NCBI RefSeq assembly: GCF_007753095.1
Contig: NZ_CP036348.1
Coordinates: forward strand, 5,743,411 to 5,807,410
DNA from: Rosistilla carotiformis
GTDB taxonomy: Bacteria > Planctomycetota > Planctomycetia > Pirellulales > Pirellulaceae
Reading direction: 5' to 3'
Length of the DNA stretch: 64,000 nt
Positions 9,557-21,381 of this stretch are shown here, one piece after another (positions within the stretch are counted from its first letter, which is position 1; every line of letters begins with the position of its first letter). Both the position numbers and the translations under genes were made by a program. Under the pieces are notes generated by a model. It did no database searches. It was not told the origin of the DNA and saw only the letters and a program-made list of their open reading frames with translations.

Positions 9557-10951
9557 CTACAGCGCCAACAGCAGGCGGCTTGGCGCTTCGAGGTATCCGA
9601 TCACATCGTTCAGGAATCGTGCCGCAGCACCGCCATCGACCAAGCGATGATCGTAACTGAGGCTCAGCGGCATCATTAGCCGCGGTTTGATCGAATCGTC
9701 GGGCATCACGCATGCCAATTTGCGACTGCGGCCCACCAACAGGATCGCGACTTCGGGAACGTTGACGATCGGAGTGCTGTACTGACCACCGATCGCCCCC
9801 AGGTTGCTGATCGTGAACGTACCGCCGCGGAGATCGCTGACGGCGAACTGACCGCTGCGAACCTTAGCCGCCATTTCAGCAAGGGCCCGTGCGATGTCGG
9901 GGATGCCCATCTTGTCGGCATTCTTCATTACGGGAACCACCAGACCGCGGTCGGTGTCGACAGCGATCCCAATGTTGACGTAGTCCTTGTAGATGAGCTG
10001 GCCGTTGGCTTCGTCGATGACCGCGTTGACTTCTGGATTGTGCTTCAGCGCCGTCGCGATCGCTTTGATCAAAAACGGCATCGTCGTCAGCTTCAGCCCT
10101 TGCGCGGCGTAATCGTCTTTGCTCGATTGGCGCAGGTGTTCCAAGTCGCTGATGTCGGCATCGTCGAAGTTGGTGACGCGCGGAACCGTCGACCAGCTCT
10201 CGTGCATTTGAGCGGCGATCGTCTTGCGGATCTTGCTCATCCGTTCAACGCGAATCGGTCCGTATTCATCGTGATCGGCGTTCGCGTCGGTGGGTGCCGC
10301 AGCCGTTTTGCTGGGTGCTGCCGCGGTGCCAGCTGACGCCGCGCCGCGGGATTGGTTCGCCGATCGGACGACGGCCAACACGTCTTCACGCGTGATTCGG
10401 CCCCCTTCGCCAGTGCCGGGGACACTGTGCAAATCGACACCGACTTCGCGTGCGAAGCGGCGAATCGCGGGCCCGGCGGCAACGATCTCACCGCTGCTGG
10501 CTGGGGCCGGAGCGGCGGGCGCTGCCGGTGTGGGGGCAGGAGCCGCCGGAGAGGGCTTGGGAGTTTCCACGGCGGCAGGTTCCGCGGGTGCTGCTGGCTT
10601 GGCAGGCGGTGCGGCAGGCGTTTCCGCCGCCTTGGGCTCGGGTTCGGGTTCCTTGGCAGGCACTTCGGCGGCAGGTTCTGCAGCAGCTGGTGCGGATTCG
10701 GCGGGGGCTCCGGCTTCCGCTTCGATTTCAAGAATCACGCTGCCGACCGAGACCGTGTCCCCTTCGGCGACAAGGATTTTGGTGACGGTTCCGGCCGATT
10801 TGCTGGAGACGGGAACGGTCGCCTTGTCGGTTTCCATTTCCACGACGTCTTGCCCGGCCGTGATGACGTCGCCGACGGATACAAAGATCTCCAGTACGTC
10901 GCCTGATTCGATGCCATCGCCGAGTTCAGGAAGTTTTACTTCGGTAGCCAT
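9557..10951 (-). CDS. aceF: Pyruvate dehydrogenase E2, dihydrolipoamide acetyltransferase
   Basis: Encodes 464 residues. Residues 1-75 form one lipoyl domain with the lipoylated Lys43 in METDKATVPV. A long Ala/Pro/Glu linker (about 78-155) follows, then the E3-binding domain (AIRRFAREVGVDLHSVPGTG) and the catalytic domain ending in SYDHRLVDGGAAARFLND, which carries the active-site His and Asp. The E2 core moves acetyl from lipoamide to CoA. It lies 118 bp downstream of the E1 gene on the same strand, so E1-E2 is probably one operon. The E3 gene is not in the window. Confidence 0.93.
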   Translation of the reverse strand: MATEVKLPELGDGIESGDVLEIFVSVGDVITAGQDVVEMETDKATVPVSSKSAGTVTKILVAEGDTVSVGSVILEIEAEAGAPAESAPAAAEPAAEVPAKEPEPEPKAAETPAAPPAKPAAPAEPAAVETPKPSPAAPAPTPAAPAAPAPASSGEIVAAGPAIRRFAREVGVDLHSVPGTGEGGRITREDVLAVVRSANQSRGAASAGTAAAPSKTAAAPTDANADHDEYGPIRVERMSKIRKTIAAQMHESWSTVPRVTNFDDADISDLEHLRQSSKDDYAAQGLKLTTMPFLIKAIATALKHNPEVNAVIDEANGQLIYKDYVNIGIAVDTDRGLVVPVMKNADKMGIPDIARALAEMAAKVRSGQFAVSDLRGGTFTISNLGAIGGQYSTPIVNVPEVAILLVGRSRKLACVMPDDSIKPRLMMPLSLSYDHRLVDGGAAARFLNDVIGYLEAPSRLLLAL

Positions 10952-11069
10952 AGAGTGTATCGGAGGTTCGATGAGGATGGGGTTGTTTTGTTGTTATCAG
11001 AAGGGAACGCCCGTCGTGATTCGACCGGATCCGCCCGCCAAATCGAAGGCGGGCGGAACCAGCAAACCC

Positions 11070-13811
<2,742 letters not shown>

Positions 13812-14101
13812 GCCGGACGCATCCTATATAAGGGAAATCTATTGTTATTATTGGGGGTCTCAAGGACCGTATCGAGGGCTGCCGCGACTTGTCGTTTCTA
13901 TCGACCTTACCGGCAAACCCCGCTGGTGGGCAAGATGGTGTCGTCTTGCCAGCGCTGCAGTTGGTCGAAAATGACCGCCTGTCAACTTAGGTAGCCTGGG
14001 CCATTTTGCATGGCTTTGCAATGGGCATTTTTCCGCGTCCTAGGCCACGATCGCGGGAAGGCGAAATCGCAGCCACTAGCGGCATCTAACGCCCCTTGAC
14101 T

Positions 14102-16573
14102 TCACTTCTTCTTCGGTGGCGTTCGAGGACGATTCTTTTGCACCGGAGCCGACTTCAGCGGCCCCGAGATGCCGGGCCCATCGTCGCTGCCGACGCCTTC
14201 GATAGCCAAACCGCCTCCGCCAGGAGACTGCTTGATCGTCTTCTTCACCAAAATCCGCTCGGCCATGCCCCACAAACTGCTGGTGATAAAGTAGATGCAC
14301 AAACCGGCAGCGACCTTGAAGAAGAAGATACCCATGATGAAGGTCATGAAGAACATCACCTTCTGCGTGATCTCTTGCTGTTCGTCGGTCGGAGGCGGCA
14401 TGAACATCTTCTGCTGGGCCATGAACAGGACCATCACTATCAACGGCAGGATGTTGAAATAAGGCCCGAACCATCCGGTGCCACGCCCCGCGAAGTATTC
14501 GATCATCCATGGCGACCAGTTATAGAACATGTCCGGTGCTGCCAAGTTAGAGCACCACTGGATGCCCGGAATGAAGGCGGCTTGTCGCAGTTCGATATCG
14601 CATGACAGGCTGCGATACAGGCCGATGAAGATCGGCAACTGGACAAACATCGGCAGACAACCGCTGAGCGGATTGAAGCCGTGTTTCTTTTGGAGATCTT
14701 GTTGGGCCTTGAGCCGCTTCTCCATGTCGTCTTTGTATTTTTCCGCGATCTTCTTGAACTCGGGGGCCAGTTCTTGCATCTTCTGAGCGTTCTGAGCCGC
14801 CTTGCGAGACAGCGGGAACATCGCTCCGCGAACGCACACGGTCAGCAGGATGATCGCCAAGCCATAGTTGCCCAAGATCATATAGATGAAGTGCAAGAAG
14901 CCCGACAACAGCTTGGAGACCGCGCCAAACAGGCCGTATTCGATCAAGCGGCTGAGGCCACGTTCTTCCAACATTTCGGGACGCTTGGGACCGGCGTACA
15001 GCCGCAAGTTGTCGACCAGGCTCTCCCCTGGAGCGATCTTGCGGGCGGTGCTGTCGACGTAAAAGCTGACGTTGGCCGCCTGCGTTTGGTGCGGGTTGAG
15101 CGTCTTCAAATCGGCCAACAGCATCGTGCTGCCGCGGCTGAACACATCGGTCTGCGCTTCGCCTTCGAGCGGCAGATAGCTGGCGGTGAAATATTGCCCG
15201 TCGATGCCGATGTAACGCAATTGATTCGTTTTCGGATCGCCCGACGATGCAAACAGCGTTTCGTTGACATCCTCGTCTTTGTCGACACCATCTTCGGTTC
15301 TCTGGCGAACCTGCTTGACGATCGCGGGCAAGCCCATCAGCCGATGGTATTCTGCGGCGGTGTTGTAAACCACGTCGCGAGCACCCGCACCACCGGTCCA
15401 ATTGGGGCTGATCTTGGCGCTGTACCACCAGCCTTCGAGCGTCAAACCGTTGGGGCCTTCCAAACGGTAGGCAACCTCTTGCTCGGCCTCGGATTTATTA
15501 ACGATCTCGGTTTGCAGGTCGATGTCGTACCCCGAACCGGCAGCCGGCACGGTGTAGCGGCGGACCACTTCCAGGGCGCCAGAGCCTTTCGCGACGCTGG
15601 CTGCTTCGCTGGCGGAAATCGGAAAACGGAACTCAAAACCAGGATTTTCAGCATCTTCGATCGGCGTGACATTCCACAGCCCATCAAACAGACTGGGCAT
15701 CTTCGTCAGCTCTTTCTGCCCGACGCGAAGATTCGTGGTGTTCAGTTTTGCCAGGGTCAGCAGGCAGGACAAACGGGAGATGTTCCCCGGCACTTGGTCG
15801 GGCCCGCCCGACTTGGCCAAGCGGATCAAGTCCAACGGATGCTGCGTCAGCTTTGCTTCGACAGTCACCGTCTCGCGGCTCTCGCCACTGCCACGCAGCA
15901 CTTCGAGCGTGATCGTTTGCCCCGGACTGGTCTCTTCGAGCCAGCGATCCAGGTCGCTCGGAGAGACGATCACACCGGTTCCCGTGGCAACGATGATGTC
16001 GCCCACTTTTAAGCCGGCCAGATCGGCGGGCGTTCCCGGGCCGATCACGTTGATTTGGCAGCCGTCGATTTCGCTGGGAGCCGACGGAGCGAGATAGCCC
16101 AGGTAGCCGCTGCGCGTATCGACGCGGCGATAGCGAAACTGGCCCTTGGCGTTGCGTTCGATCAATTCGATCCGCTCGATCCCCGCCCCGCGATTGCTCA
16201 GCGTGATCAGGGTCTTATCACCCAGCGTGGGATCTTCGGAGTCGTAGGCCAGCGATCCGATCGTGAACCATTGCTTTTGCCGCGGGCGTTCGGATGGCGC
16301 CGCGTCGTCGTCGGTTTTCGCATCGCCATCGGCCGCGGGATCGGTCGCCTCGGCCAAATCCTCCGCGTCGGCCGGCTCATCCGCTTCGGCGTCCAGTTCT
16401 GCGACCACATCGGGCGCATTGGGATCATCAGCCGGCGGTTGCTTGGGCCGCATCGTCATCATGACGAACATGAAAAATGCGGAGACGAATAGATAAGCGA
16501 GGACGCGTCGTTCCACGAGTGGCGGTATCCGTTGCGAATAAAAGATGGAGCGGGGTGATTCAGTTCGCCCCAT
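14102..16573 (-). CDS. yidC: Membrane protein insertase YidC with inserted PDZ domain
   Basis: Encodes 823 residues, far longer than E. coli YidC (548). One TM helix lies at about 24-41, then an acidic Ala/Asp/Glu linker (47-100). The periplasmic domain starts near 101 and carries a PDZ-like insertion at about 172-240 (VIGPGTPADLAGLKVGDIIV). The C-terminal insertase core has GNYGLAIILLTVCVRGAMFP and LSGCLPMFVQLPIFIGLYRS, with a basic tail ending in KNRPRTPPKKK that can bind ribosomes. YidC inserts and folds inner-membrane proteins with or without SecYEG. The PDZ insertion may add substrate or protease contacts; that is inference. Confidence 0.92.
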   Translation of the reverse strand: MGRTESPRSIFYSQRIPPLVERRVLAYLFVSAFFMFVMMTMRPKQPPADDPNAPDVVAELDAEADEPADAEDLAEATDPAADGDAKTDDDAAPSERPRQKQWFTIGSLAYDSEDPTLGDKTLITLSNRGAGIERIELIERNAKGQFRYRRVDTRSGYLGYLAPSAPSEIDGCQINVIGPGTPADLAGLKVGDIIVATGTGVIVSPSDLDRWLEETSPGQTITLEVLRGSGESRETVTVEAKLTQHPLDLIRLAKSGGPDQVPGNISRLSCLLTLAKLNTTNLRVGQKELTKMPSLFDGLWNVTPIEDAENPGFEFRFPISASEAASVAKGSGALEVVRRYTVPAAGSGYDIDLQTEIVNKSEAEQEVAYRLEGPNGLTLEGWWYSAKISPNWTGGAGARDVVYNTAAEYHRLMGLPAIVKQVRQRTEDGVDKDEDVNETLFASSGDPKTNQLRYIGIDGQYFTASYLPLEGEAQTDVFSRGSTMLLADLKTLNPHQTQAANVSFYVDSTARKIAPGESLVDNLRLYAGPKRPEMLEERGLSRLIEYGLFGAVSKLLSGFLHFIYMILGNYGLAIILLTVCVRGAMFPLSRKAAQNAQKMQELAPEFKKIAEKYKDDMEKRLKAQQDLQKKHGFNPLSGCLPMFVQLPIFIGLYRSLSCDIELRQAAFIPGIQWCSNLAAPDMFYNWSPWMIEYFAGRGTGWFGPYFNILPLIVMVLFMAQQKMFMPPPTDEQQEITQKVMFFMTFIMGIFFFKVAAGLCIYFITSSLWGMAERILVKKTIKQSPGGGGLAIEGVGSDDGPGISGPLKSAPVQKNRPRTPPKKK

Positions 16574-16779
16574 AATCGGTTCGTGCGATGCAGAAAGCGT
16601 CCCTAGGGATACACACAGGTTGTTGCGACACGAACCCGCTGCAATACCGCCTTATTCTGTCGCACCGAGCCGAGATTGGAAACCCGTAACGCTTTTGCCT
16701 TAAAAAACAAGCGTTTTGCGGGACGAAGGCCGGAAGACACGATAGCGATTGCAGTCCGCCAGAGGCAGAGAGCCGAGCA

Positions 16780-16869
16780 GCCCGGTGGGAAAGCCGGGCA
16801 TGGCTCGATGCAGTCGCACCGGGCCCGAGGGCCCGGCACACGATTGATCGCCAGGCGGACAAGCCTGGC
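16780..16869. repeat. Cluster of three GC-rich hairpins
   Basis: Three perfect inverted repeats lie in 90 bp of the roughly 300-bp gap between yidC and the Gfo/Idh/MocA gene: GCCCGG/CCGGGC at 16780-16799, CCGGGCCC-GA-GGGCCCGG at 16819-16836, and GCCAGGC/GCCTGGC at 16850-16869. The last is 11 bp beyond the minus-strand stop at 16881. None is followed by a T-run, so they look like REP-type palindromes rather than classical terminators. The rest of the gap (16574-16779) shows nothing recognised. Confidence 0.6.
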
Positions 16870-16880
16870 AGCGGCAAGGA

Positions 16881-18389
16881 TTAAACCTTGTCGGCGGTCG
16901 GGCAAACGAAGGGAGCCCGGTACTCGCGAGTACACATCGCCGTGGCGACTTCGTTCTCGGGGAAGATTTCCTTCTCGGGATCGAACTTCAACAACGGGCC
17001 CATCGCGATCGGATACTTCTCCAGATCGACGCCGTTTTTCTCCAAGTGCTTGATCGTTCGTTGCAGTGTCGCATCGTTGTCGTCCAAGCTCTTGATCTTG
17101 CTCAGATGTTCGGTCGCTTCTTTGACCGACATTTTCTTTTGTTCGCCGATCGCCAACGAGATGTTCCCCAGATGGCTCAGCGACGCCGACAGGTGGCCTT
17201 CGCGAACGTCGGCGGTCAGGTCCTTGTAGTTGCGGCTTTCGCAAGCGTCCAAGAAGTTGGCGAAGTGATCCTTCGCTCCCTTGAACTCTTTGATCACGTT
17301 CATGTCGACATCGTAAGCGATCGAGTGGCCGTAGCTGACTTGCACGCAATAACCGTTGGTACCGTAGAAGACGACGCCGATCTTGTTCCCCTTGGTGCTC
17401 TTGAACAGCTTGTTCAATTCGGCATCATCGGAATTATCGACGCCCAGACCGCGGGTCTCGAAGACCATGCACTTGTCGCCGTAATCGTAGATCGAAACCT
17501 GCGTGTTGGGCGTGTCGCCCGCATCGACGTAGTTGTCGTCTTTGCGTTCGGCTTGGTAACCCAATCGTCCACCGTACGAGATGACGCTGATCGGATGGGT
17601 ATCGATCCCCAAGCCCCATCGCGCGACATCGGTTTGGTGAGGGCCCTGGTTGCCCGAGTCGCCGTTGCCGTACAGACGTTGCCAGTGCCAATCGTAATGG
17701 AAACGCGGACGGGTAACCTTCGGATCGGTGTAGGCGGCCGGACCGCTCCAAAGATTGAAGTCGACGTTGTCGGGAACGGCGTAATCGCCCAAAGCACCGA
17801 TCGATTTACGTCGCTTGTAGCACAAACCGCGAGCGAAGTTGACCTCGCCGATTCCGCCAGCTTGGATGAAATCCACCATCTCTTGTTGAGCGGTTGCCGA
17901 ACGGCACTGCGTTCCGACTTGGCAGATGCGATCGTACTTGCGAGCCGCAGCGATCAGCGCGGTCCCTTCGTGGATGTTGTGCGAGACAGGCTTTTCGATA
18001 TACGCGTCTTTGCCCGCTTGCATCGCCCAGATGCCGCACAAGGCATGCCAGTGGTTGGGCGTTGCGGTGCTGATCACGTCGATCGATTTGTCGTCGAAGA
18101 CTTCCCGCATGTCGGTCACGATCTTCGGGCGGAAGCCTTGAGCCTTCTCGGCAGCGTCGGCGCGCGATGCGGCAGCCTTCTCGTCGACGTCGACGATCGT
18201 CAGCAGATCGGTTCGCTTGTCGCCAAGCCATGCGCTAAGGTGCGATCCACCACGACCACCGGCACCGATCAGGGCAACGCCGATCTTTTCGTTCGATTGC
18301 ACAGCGTGCGCCATTCGTCCTGAAACAGCCAACCCCGCACCCGCGGCGGCAGAGGTGTGAACAAATTGGCGTCGGGAGAGTTTCGACAT
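16881..18389 (-). CDS. Gfo/Idh/MocA-family oxidoreductase with Tat signal
   Basis: Encodes 502 residues. The N-terminus MSKLSRRQFVHTSAAAGAGL is a twin-arginine (SRRQF) signal, followed by IGVALIGAGGRGGSHLSAWL, the NAD(P)-binding Rossmann loop. EKPVSHNIHEG is the conserved EKP motif of this family. Such secreted Gfo/Idh/MocA proteins are numerous in planctomycetes and probably act on sugars or cyclitols in the periplasm, with cofactor loaded before Tat export. No partner dehydrogenase or transporter lies alongside. The M81 peptidase gene is divergent from it across a 143-bp gap. Confidence 0.9.
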   Translation of the reverse strand: MSKLSRRQFVHTSAAAGAGLAVSGRMAHAVQSNEKIGVALIGAGGRGGSHLSAWLGDKRTDLLTIVDVDEKAAASRADAAEKAQGFRPKIVTDMREVFDDKSIDVISTATPNHWHALCGIWAMQAGKDAYIEKPVSHNIHEGTALIAAARKYDRICQVGTQCRSATAQQEMVDFIQAGGIGEVNFARGLCYKRRKSIGALGDYAVPDNVDFNLWSGPAAYTDPKVTRPRFHYDWHWQRLYGNGDSGNQGPHQTDVARWGLGIDTHPISVISYGGRLGYQAERKDDNYVDAGDTPNTQVSIYDYGDKCMVFETRGLGVDNSDDAELNKLFKSTKGNKIGVVFYGTNGYCVQVSYGHSIAYDVDMNVIKEFKGAKDHFANFLDACESRNYKDLTADVREGHLSASLSHLGNISLAIGEQKKMSVKEATEHLSKIKSLDDNDATLQRTIKHLEKNGVDLEKYPIAMGPLLKFDPEKEIFPENEVATAMCTREYRAPFVCPTADKV

Positions 18390-18532
18390 ATTTCAATCCT
18401 TGCTTAAATGTATAGAAGCAAATGCAAGTGGGGCCAAATGCAGATGCGATTGGTGGGAATCACGGTGAGCTCTCAAAGTCTACCTGATCGACCCGATAAA
18501 TGCGAATTCTTTCAACCATCGGCAAAGCCAAC

Positions 18533-20014
18533 ATGAATTACCGAATCGGAATTGTTGCCCTGCTTCATGAATCGAATACATTCATCTCGCAAAATACGAC
18601 CCTTACGCATTTCCAGCAGGATACGCTCTTGAGTGGCGAAGCGATTCGCGAGCGTTTCGCGGATGCGCCGCACGAAGTCGGCGGCTTCTTCGCCGGTCTC
18701 GACGCCGCCGACAATGTCGAAATCGTGCCGATCTTCGCTGCCCGCGCGATCCCATACGGCCCCATCGAGGCCAGCACATTTGACCACCTAATCGAAACGA
18801 TGCTAAAGCAATGCGAGGCGGCCGGCCCACTGGACGGGATCCTCGCTGCCCCCCATGGCGCGACCGTTGCCGATGGTCACCCCGACGCCGATGGCTACAT
18901 GCTGTCCCGTTTGCGCGAACTTCTCGGCCCCGAGCGGCCGCTGATCGCGACGATCGATGCGCACGCAAACGTCTCCCCCGCGATGGCCGATGCAACCGAC
19001 GCGTTGGTTTCCTACCGCACCAACCCGCACTTGGATCAACGTCAACGCGGCGTCGAAGCGGCCCAACTGATGGTCCAAACTCTGACCAGCGGTCGACGGC
19101 TGCATCAATCGGCCGCTTTTCCCCCGGTGGCGATCAACATCCAAAACCAAAACACCTCGGCCATGCCGCTGCGACCGCGATGGGAAGCCGCCGATGCGTT
19201 GCGTGAACTTCCCGAAGTCGCCAGCCTGAGTCTGGTCCTCGGTTTCCCCTACTCCGACGTTGCCGAGATGGGCTGTTCGGCGATCCTCGTATCTTATGAA
19301 GACGTTCCCGCGGCGCGGCGTCAGGAATTGTTAGACCAACTGACGACGATCCTGACCGAGAACCCGGAATGCTTTGAGCCAGAGTTCACCTCTCCCGCCG
19401 AAGCGGTCCAACAAGCGGGACAGCAGCCCGGCCTGACCTGCATGCTGGACATGGGGGACAATGCCGGCGGAGGTTCTCCTGCCGACAGCACCATCCTGGC
19501 ACACGAACTGCATCGCCAAAAGATCGGCCCGTCGTTGGTTGTCATCTACGATCCCAAAGCGGTGGCGGACGTCACGTCGGCCGACTTCCAAAACGGCGCA
19601 GAGGTATCGATCGGCGGGAAAACCGATGCGTTGCACGGCGAACCGCTGCAGGTCGCCGTCGAACTGCTGAGCACAGGGGATGGAAAGTTCCGCGAATCGG
19701 AAGCCCGACACGGCGGGTTTTCCGAGTTCGACCAAGGAGCCACGGCGATCGTCCGCACCCTTGATTCGGACCTGACACTGATGCTCACCTCGCAGCGCGT
19801 GCCCCCGTTCAGCTTGAGCCAGCTGACGACGTTTGGAATCGAGCCCAAAGAGTACCGGGCGATCGTCGCCAAAGGCGTGATCGCTCCGATGGCCGCCTAC
19901 CAACCGGTCGCCGACCGTTTCATCCATGTCAACACACAAGGTTCCACGTGTGCCGACATGCTGCAAATGACCTACCATCACCGGCGTCAACCGATGTTCC
20001 CATTTGAGCGTTAG
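18533..20014 (+). CDS. M81 family metallopeptidase (MlrC-like)
   Basis: Encodes 493 residues from the ATG at 18533 (MNYRIGIVALLHESNTFI), the standard start of MlrC-family proteins; an in-frame ATG at 18500 adds 11 unlikely residues. The metal-site region includes LLHESNTF and ATIDAHANVSPAM, and the C-terminal domain starts near GLTCMLDMGDNAGGGSPAD. MlrC was named for its role in microcystin degradation; most homologues, like this one, have unknown substrates and probably cleave small peptides or amides. Divergent from the Gfo/Idh/MocA gene and convergent with the universal stress protein gene. Confidence 0.85.
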   Translation: MNYRIGIVALLHESNTFISQNTTLTHFQQDTLLSGEAIRERFADAPHEVGGFFAGLDAADNVEIVPIFAARAIPYGPIEASTFDHLIETMLKQCEAAGPLDGILAAPHGATVADGHPDADGYMLSRLRELLGPERPLIATIDAHANVSPAMADATDALVSYRTNPHLDQRQRGVEAAQLMVQTLTSGRRLHQSAAFPPVAINIQNQNTSAMPLRPRWEAADALRELPEVASLSLVLGFPYSDVAEMGCSAILVSYEDVPAARRQELLDQLTTILTENPECFEPEFTSPAEAVQQAGQQPGLTCMLDMGDNAGGGSPADSTILAHELHRQKIGPSLVVIYDPKAVADVTSADFQNGAEVSIGGKTDALHGEPLQVAVELLSTGDGKFRESEARHGGFSEFDQGATAIVRTLDSDLTLMLTSQRVPPFSLSQLTTFGIEPKEYRAIVAKGVIAPMAAYQPVADRFIHVNTQGSTCADMLQMTYHHRRQPMFPFER

Positions 20015-20024
20015 CCCGGGACCG

Positions 20025-20990
20025 CTACGCAGGCTGCACTGCCACCTCGGCGACCTTTTCCGCTTGGGTGCGATGGTGTCGTGAAATCCAGACGCTACAG
20101 TGCGCGTGACGCAGCACGTATTTGGTCGTGCTGCCCAACAACAGCTCGCCGATCAAACCGTGGCCATTGTCCCCCAAGACGATCAACTGGCTCTGATTTT
20201 CGTCGGCGGCTCGCACGATGGCGTCTCCGACATGGTCCCCCATCACGGTCTGCGATTCGACGTTTTTAATGCTTCGCGAAAGCGAACTGATCACCTGCTC
20301 ACACAACGTCTGCACTCGCTCGTGCTCGGTCTTGTCATGCTGCTCGACCATTAAACCGTATTCTTGCCCATAGAAATCGAACGTTGGAATTACGCTCAAA
20401 ACGCTCACTTCGGTCGTTGCCGGCCACTGAAAACGCATCAGTTCGTTGACAGCCTCTTTCGAACTGGAGGAACCATCGTAGGCGAGTTCGATCTTGCGAA
20501 CGGGGTCCTCGTCGGCAGCGGGTTCCGGGCAGGGAGCGTCGCTTGCAACCGGAGCGTGCAATTCCGGTGGCCGCACGATCAACACCGAACAATCGGCGTG
20601 AGTGGCCACGGAATCCGAGAGGCTCCCCAACAGCAACCGCTCCAACGTCGAGTGCCCCCGAGCGCCCATCACGATCAAGTCGGCATCGAGTTCGCGGGCC
20701 CGCTCCAAGATGCACCGCGCCGCGTTCCCCTCGGCAAGTTCCATCGTCACCGTTCCCTTGATCGACTTTAGCGTCTCCCGCAACTCGGCGTGATGCTGGT
20801 CGATCCGTTCATGCTCGCGGCGACGCCACTCGGGCAACCAGGGCTGAACCGACGGACTCGATGTGTTTTCGGGGGTGTAGCTGACGGTCAGGACCGTCAA
20901 TTCCATCGGGCCTTTCGACTGCAAGTGGCGTATAAATCGAGCAGCACCGGCGGCGTAACACGACCCGTCGGTCGCAAACAAAATTTTCAT
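20025..20990 (-). CDS. Universal stress protein, two tandem Usp domains
   Basis: Encodes 321 residues made of two UspA domains. The first (about 1-145) starts MKILFATDGSCYAAGAARF and carries the ATP-binding loop VMGARGHSTLERLLLGS. The second (about 165-305) starts KIELAYDGSSSSKEAVNELM and has VLGDNGHGLIGELLLGS. Both keep the G-x2-G-x9-G-(S/T) type loop, so both may bind ATP. Such tandem proteins usually respond to energy or oxidative stress; no regulator is adjacent. The stop is 10 bp from the convergent M81 gene's stop. Confidence 0.88.
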   Translation of the reverse strand: MKILFATDGSCYAAGAARFIRHLQSKGPMELTVLTVSYTPENTSSPSVQPWLPEWRRREHERIDQHHAELRETLKSIKGTVTMELAEGNAARCILERARELDADLIVMGARGHSTLERLLLGSLSDSVATHADCSVLIVRPPELHAPVASDAPCPEPAADEDPVRKIELAYDGSSSSKEAVNELMRFQWPATTEVSVLSVIPTFDFYGQEYGLMVEQHDKTEHERVQTLCEQVISSLSRSIKNVESQTVMGDHVGDAIVRAADENQSQLIVLGDNGHGLIGELLLGSTTKYVLRHAHCSVWISRHHRTQAEKVAEVAVQPA

Positions 20991-21381
20991 GACACTACCT
21001 CACTTCTGCGGTTCCCAGCATCCCAAAGCTCCAATGCCTTGCTCAGCTTGCATTGTAGAGCAATCCCACCGAACCTGGTCATCCCGCTGACCGCAAAGTG
21101 TCGCCGGAAACGGCTTAAAACGCATCCATTTCCCCACCGCTCGCAGCAACGCCTCCGTTTTGGCTCCGCAACCGTTAACCGGAATACTTGCCAGCAAAAA
21201 AGCAGCCGTCTACCGGCGTGATGAATGATCGCAGCGCAGGCCCCAACCCAACCTCCACCCCCACTACAGAGCGATTGAGGCGACTTAACGTCCGTTGCCC
21301 CTTGTCGCCGATTGGGTATGATGACTTCCAGAGAGACGCTTTACATACGCCCATCCGTCCCACTTCGAGGGAGACCCTCCG
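20991..21381. other. Intergenic region, nothing recognised
   Basis: 391 bp lie between the divergent universal stress protein and aldehyde dehydrogenase genes and must hold both promoters. Reading both strands shows no RNA gene, repeat or convincing small ORF. The segment just before the aldehyde dehydrogenase start (CGAGGGAGACCCTCCG at about 21367-21382) contains a possible GAGGGAGA Shine-Dalgarno-like stretch. Confidence 0.4.

Noticed and set aside
17046-18323. A 425-codon plus-strand frame across the Gfo/Idh/MocA gene
   Set aside because: Antisense to a clear oxidoreductase, no domain motif.
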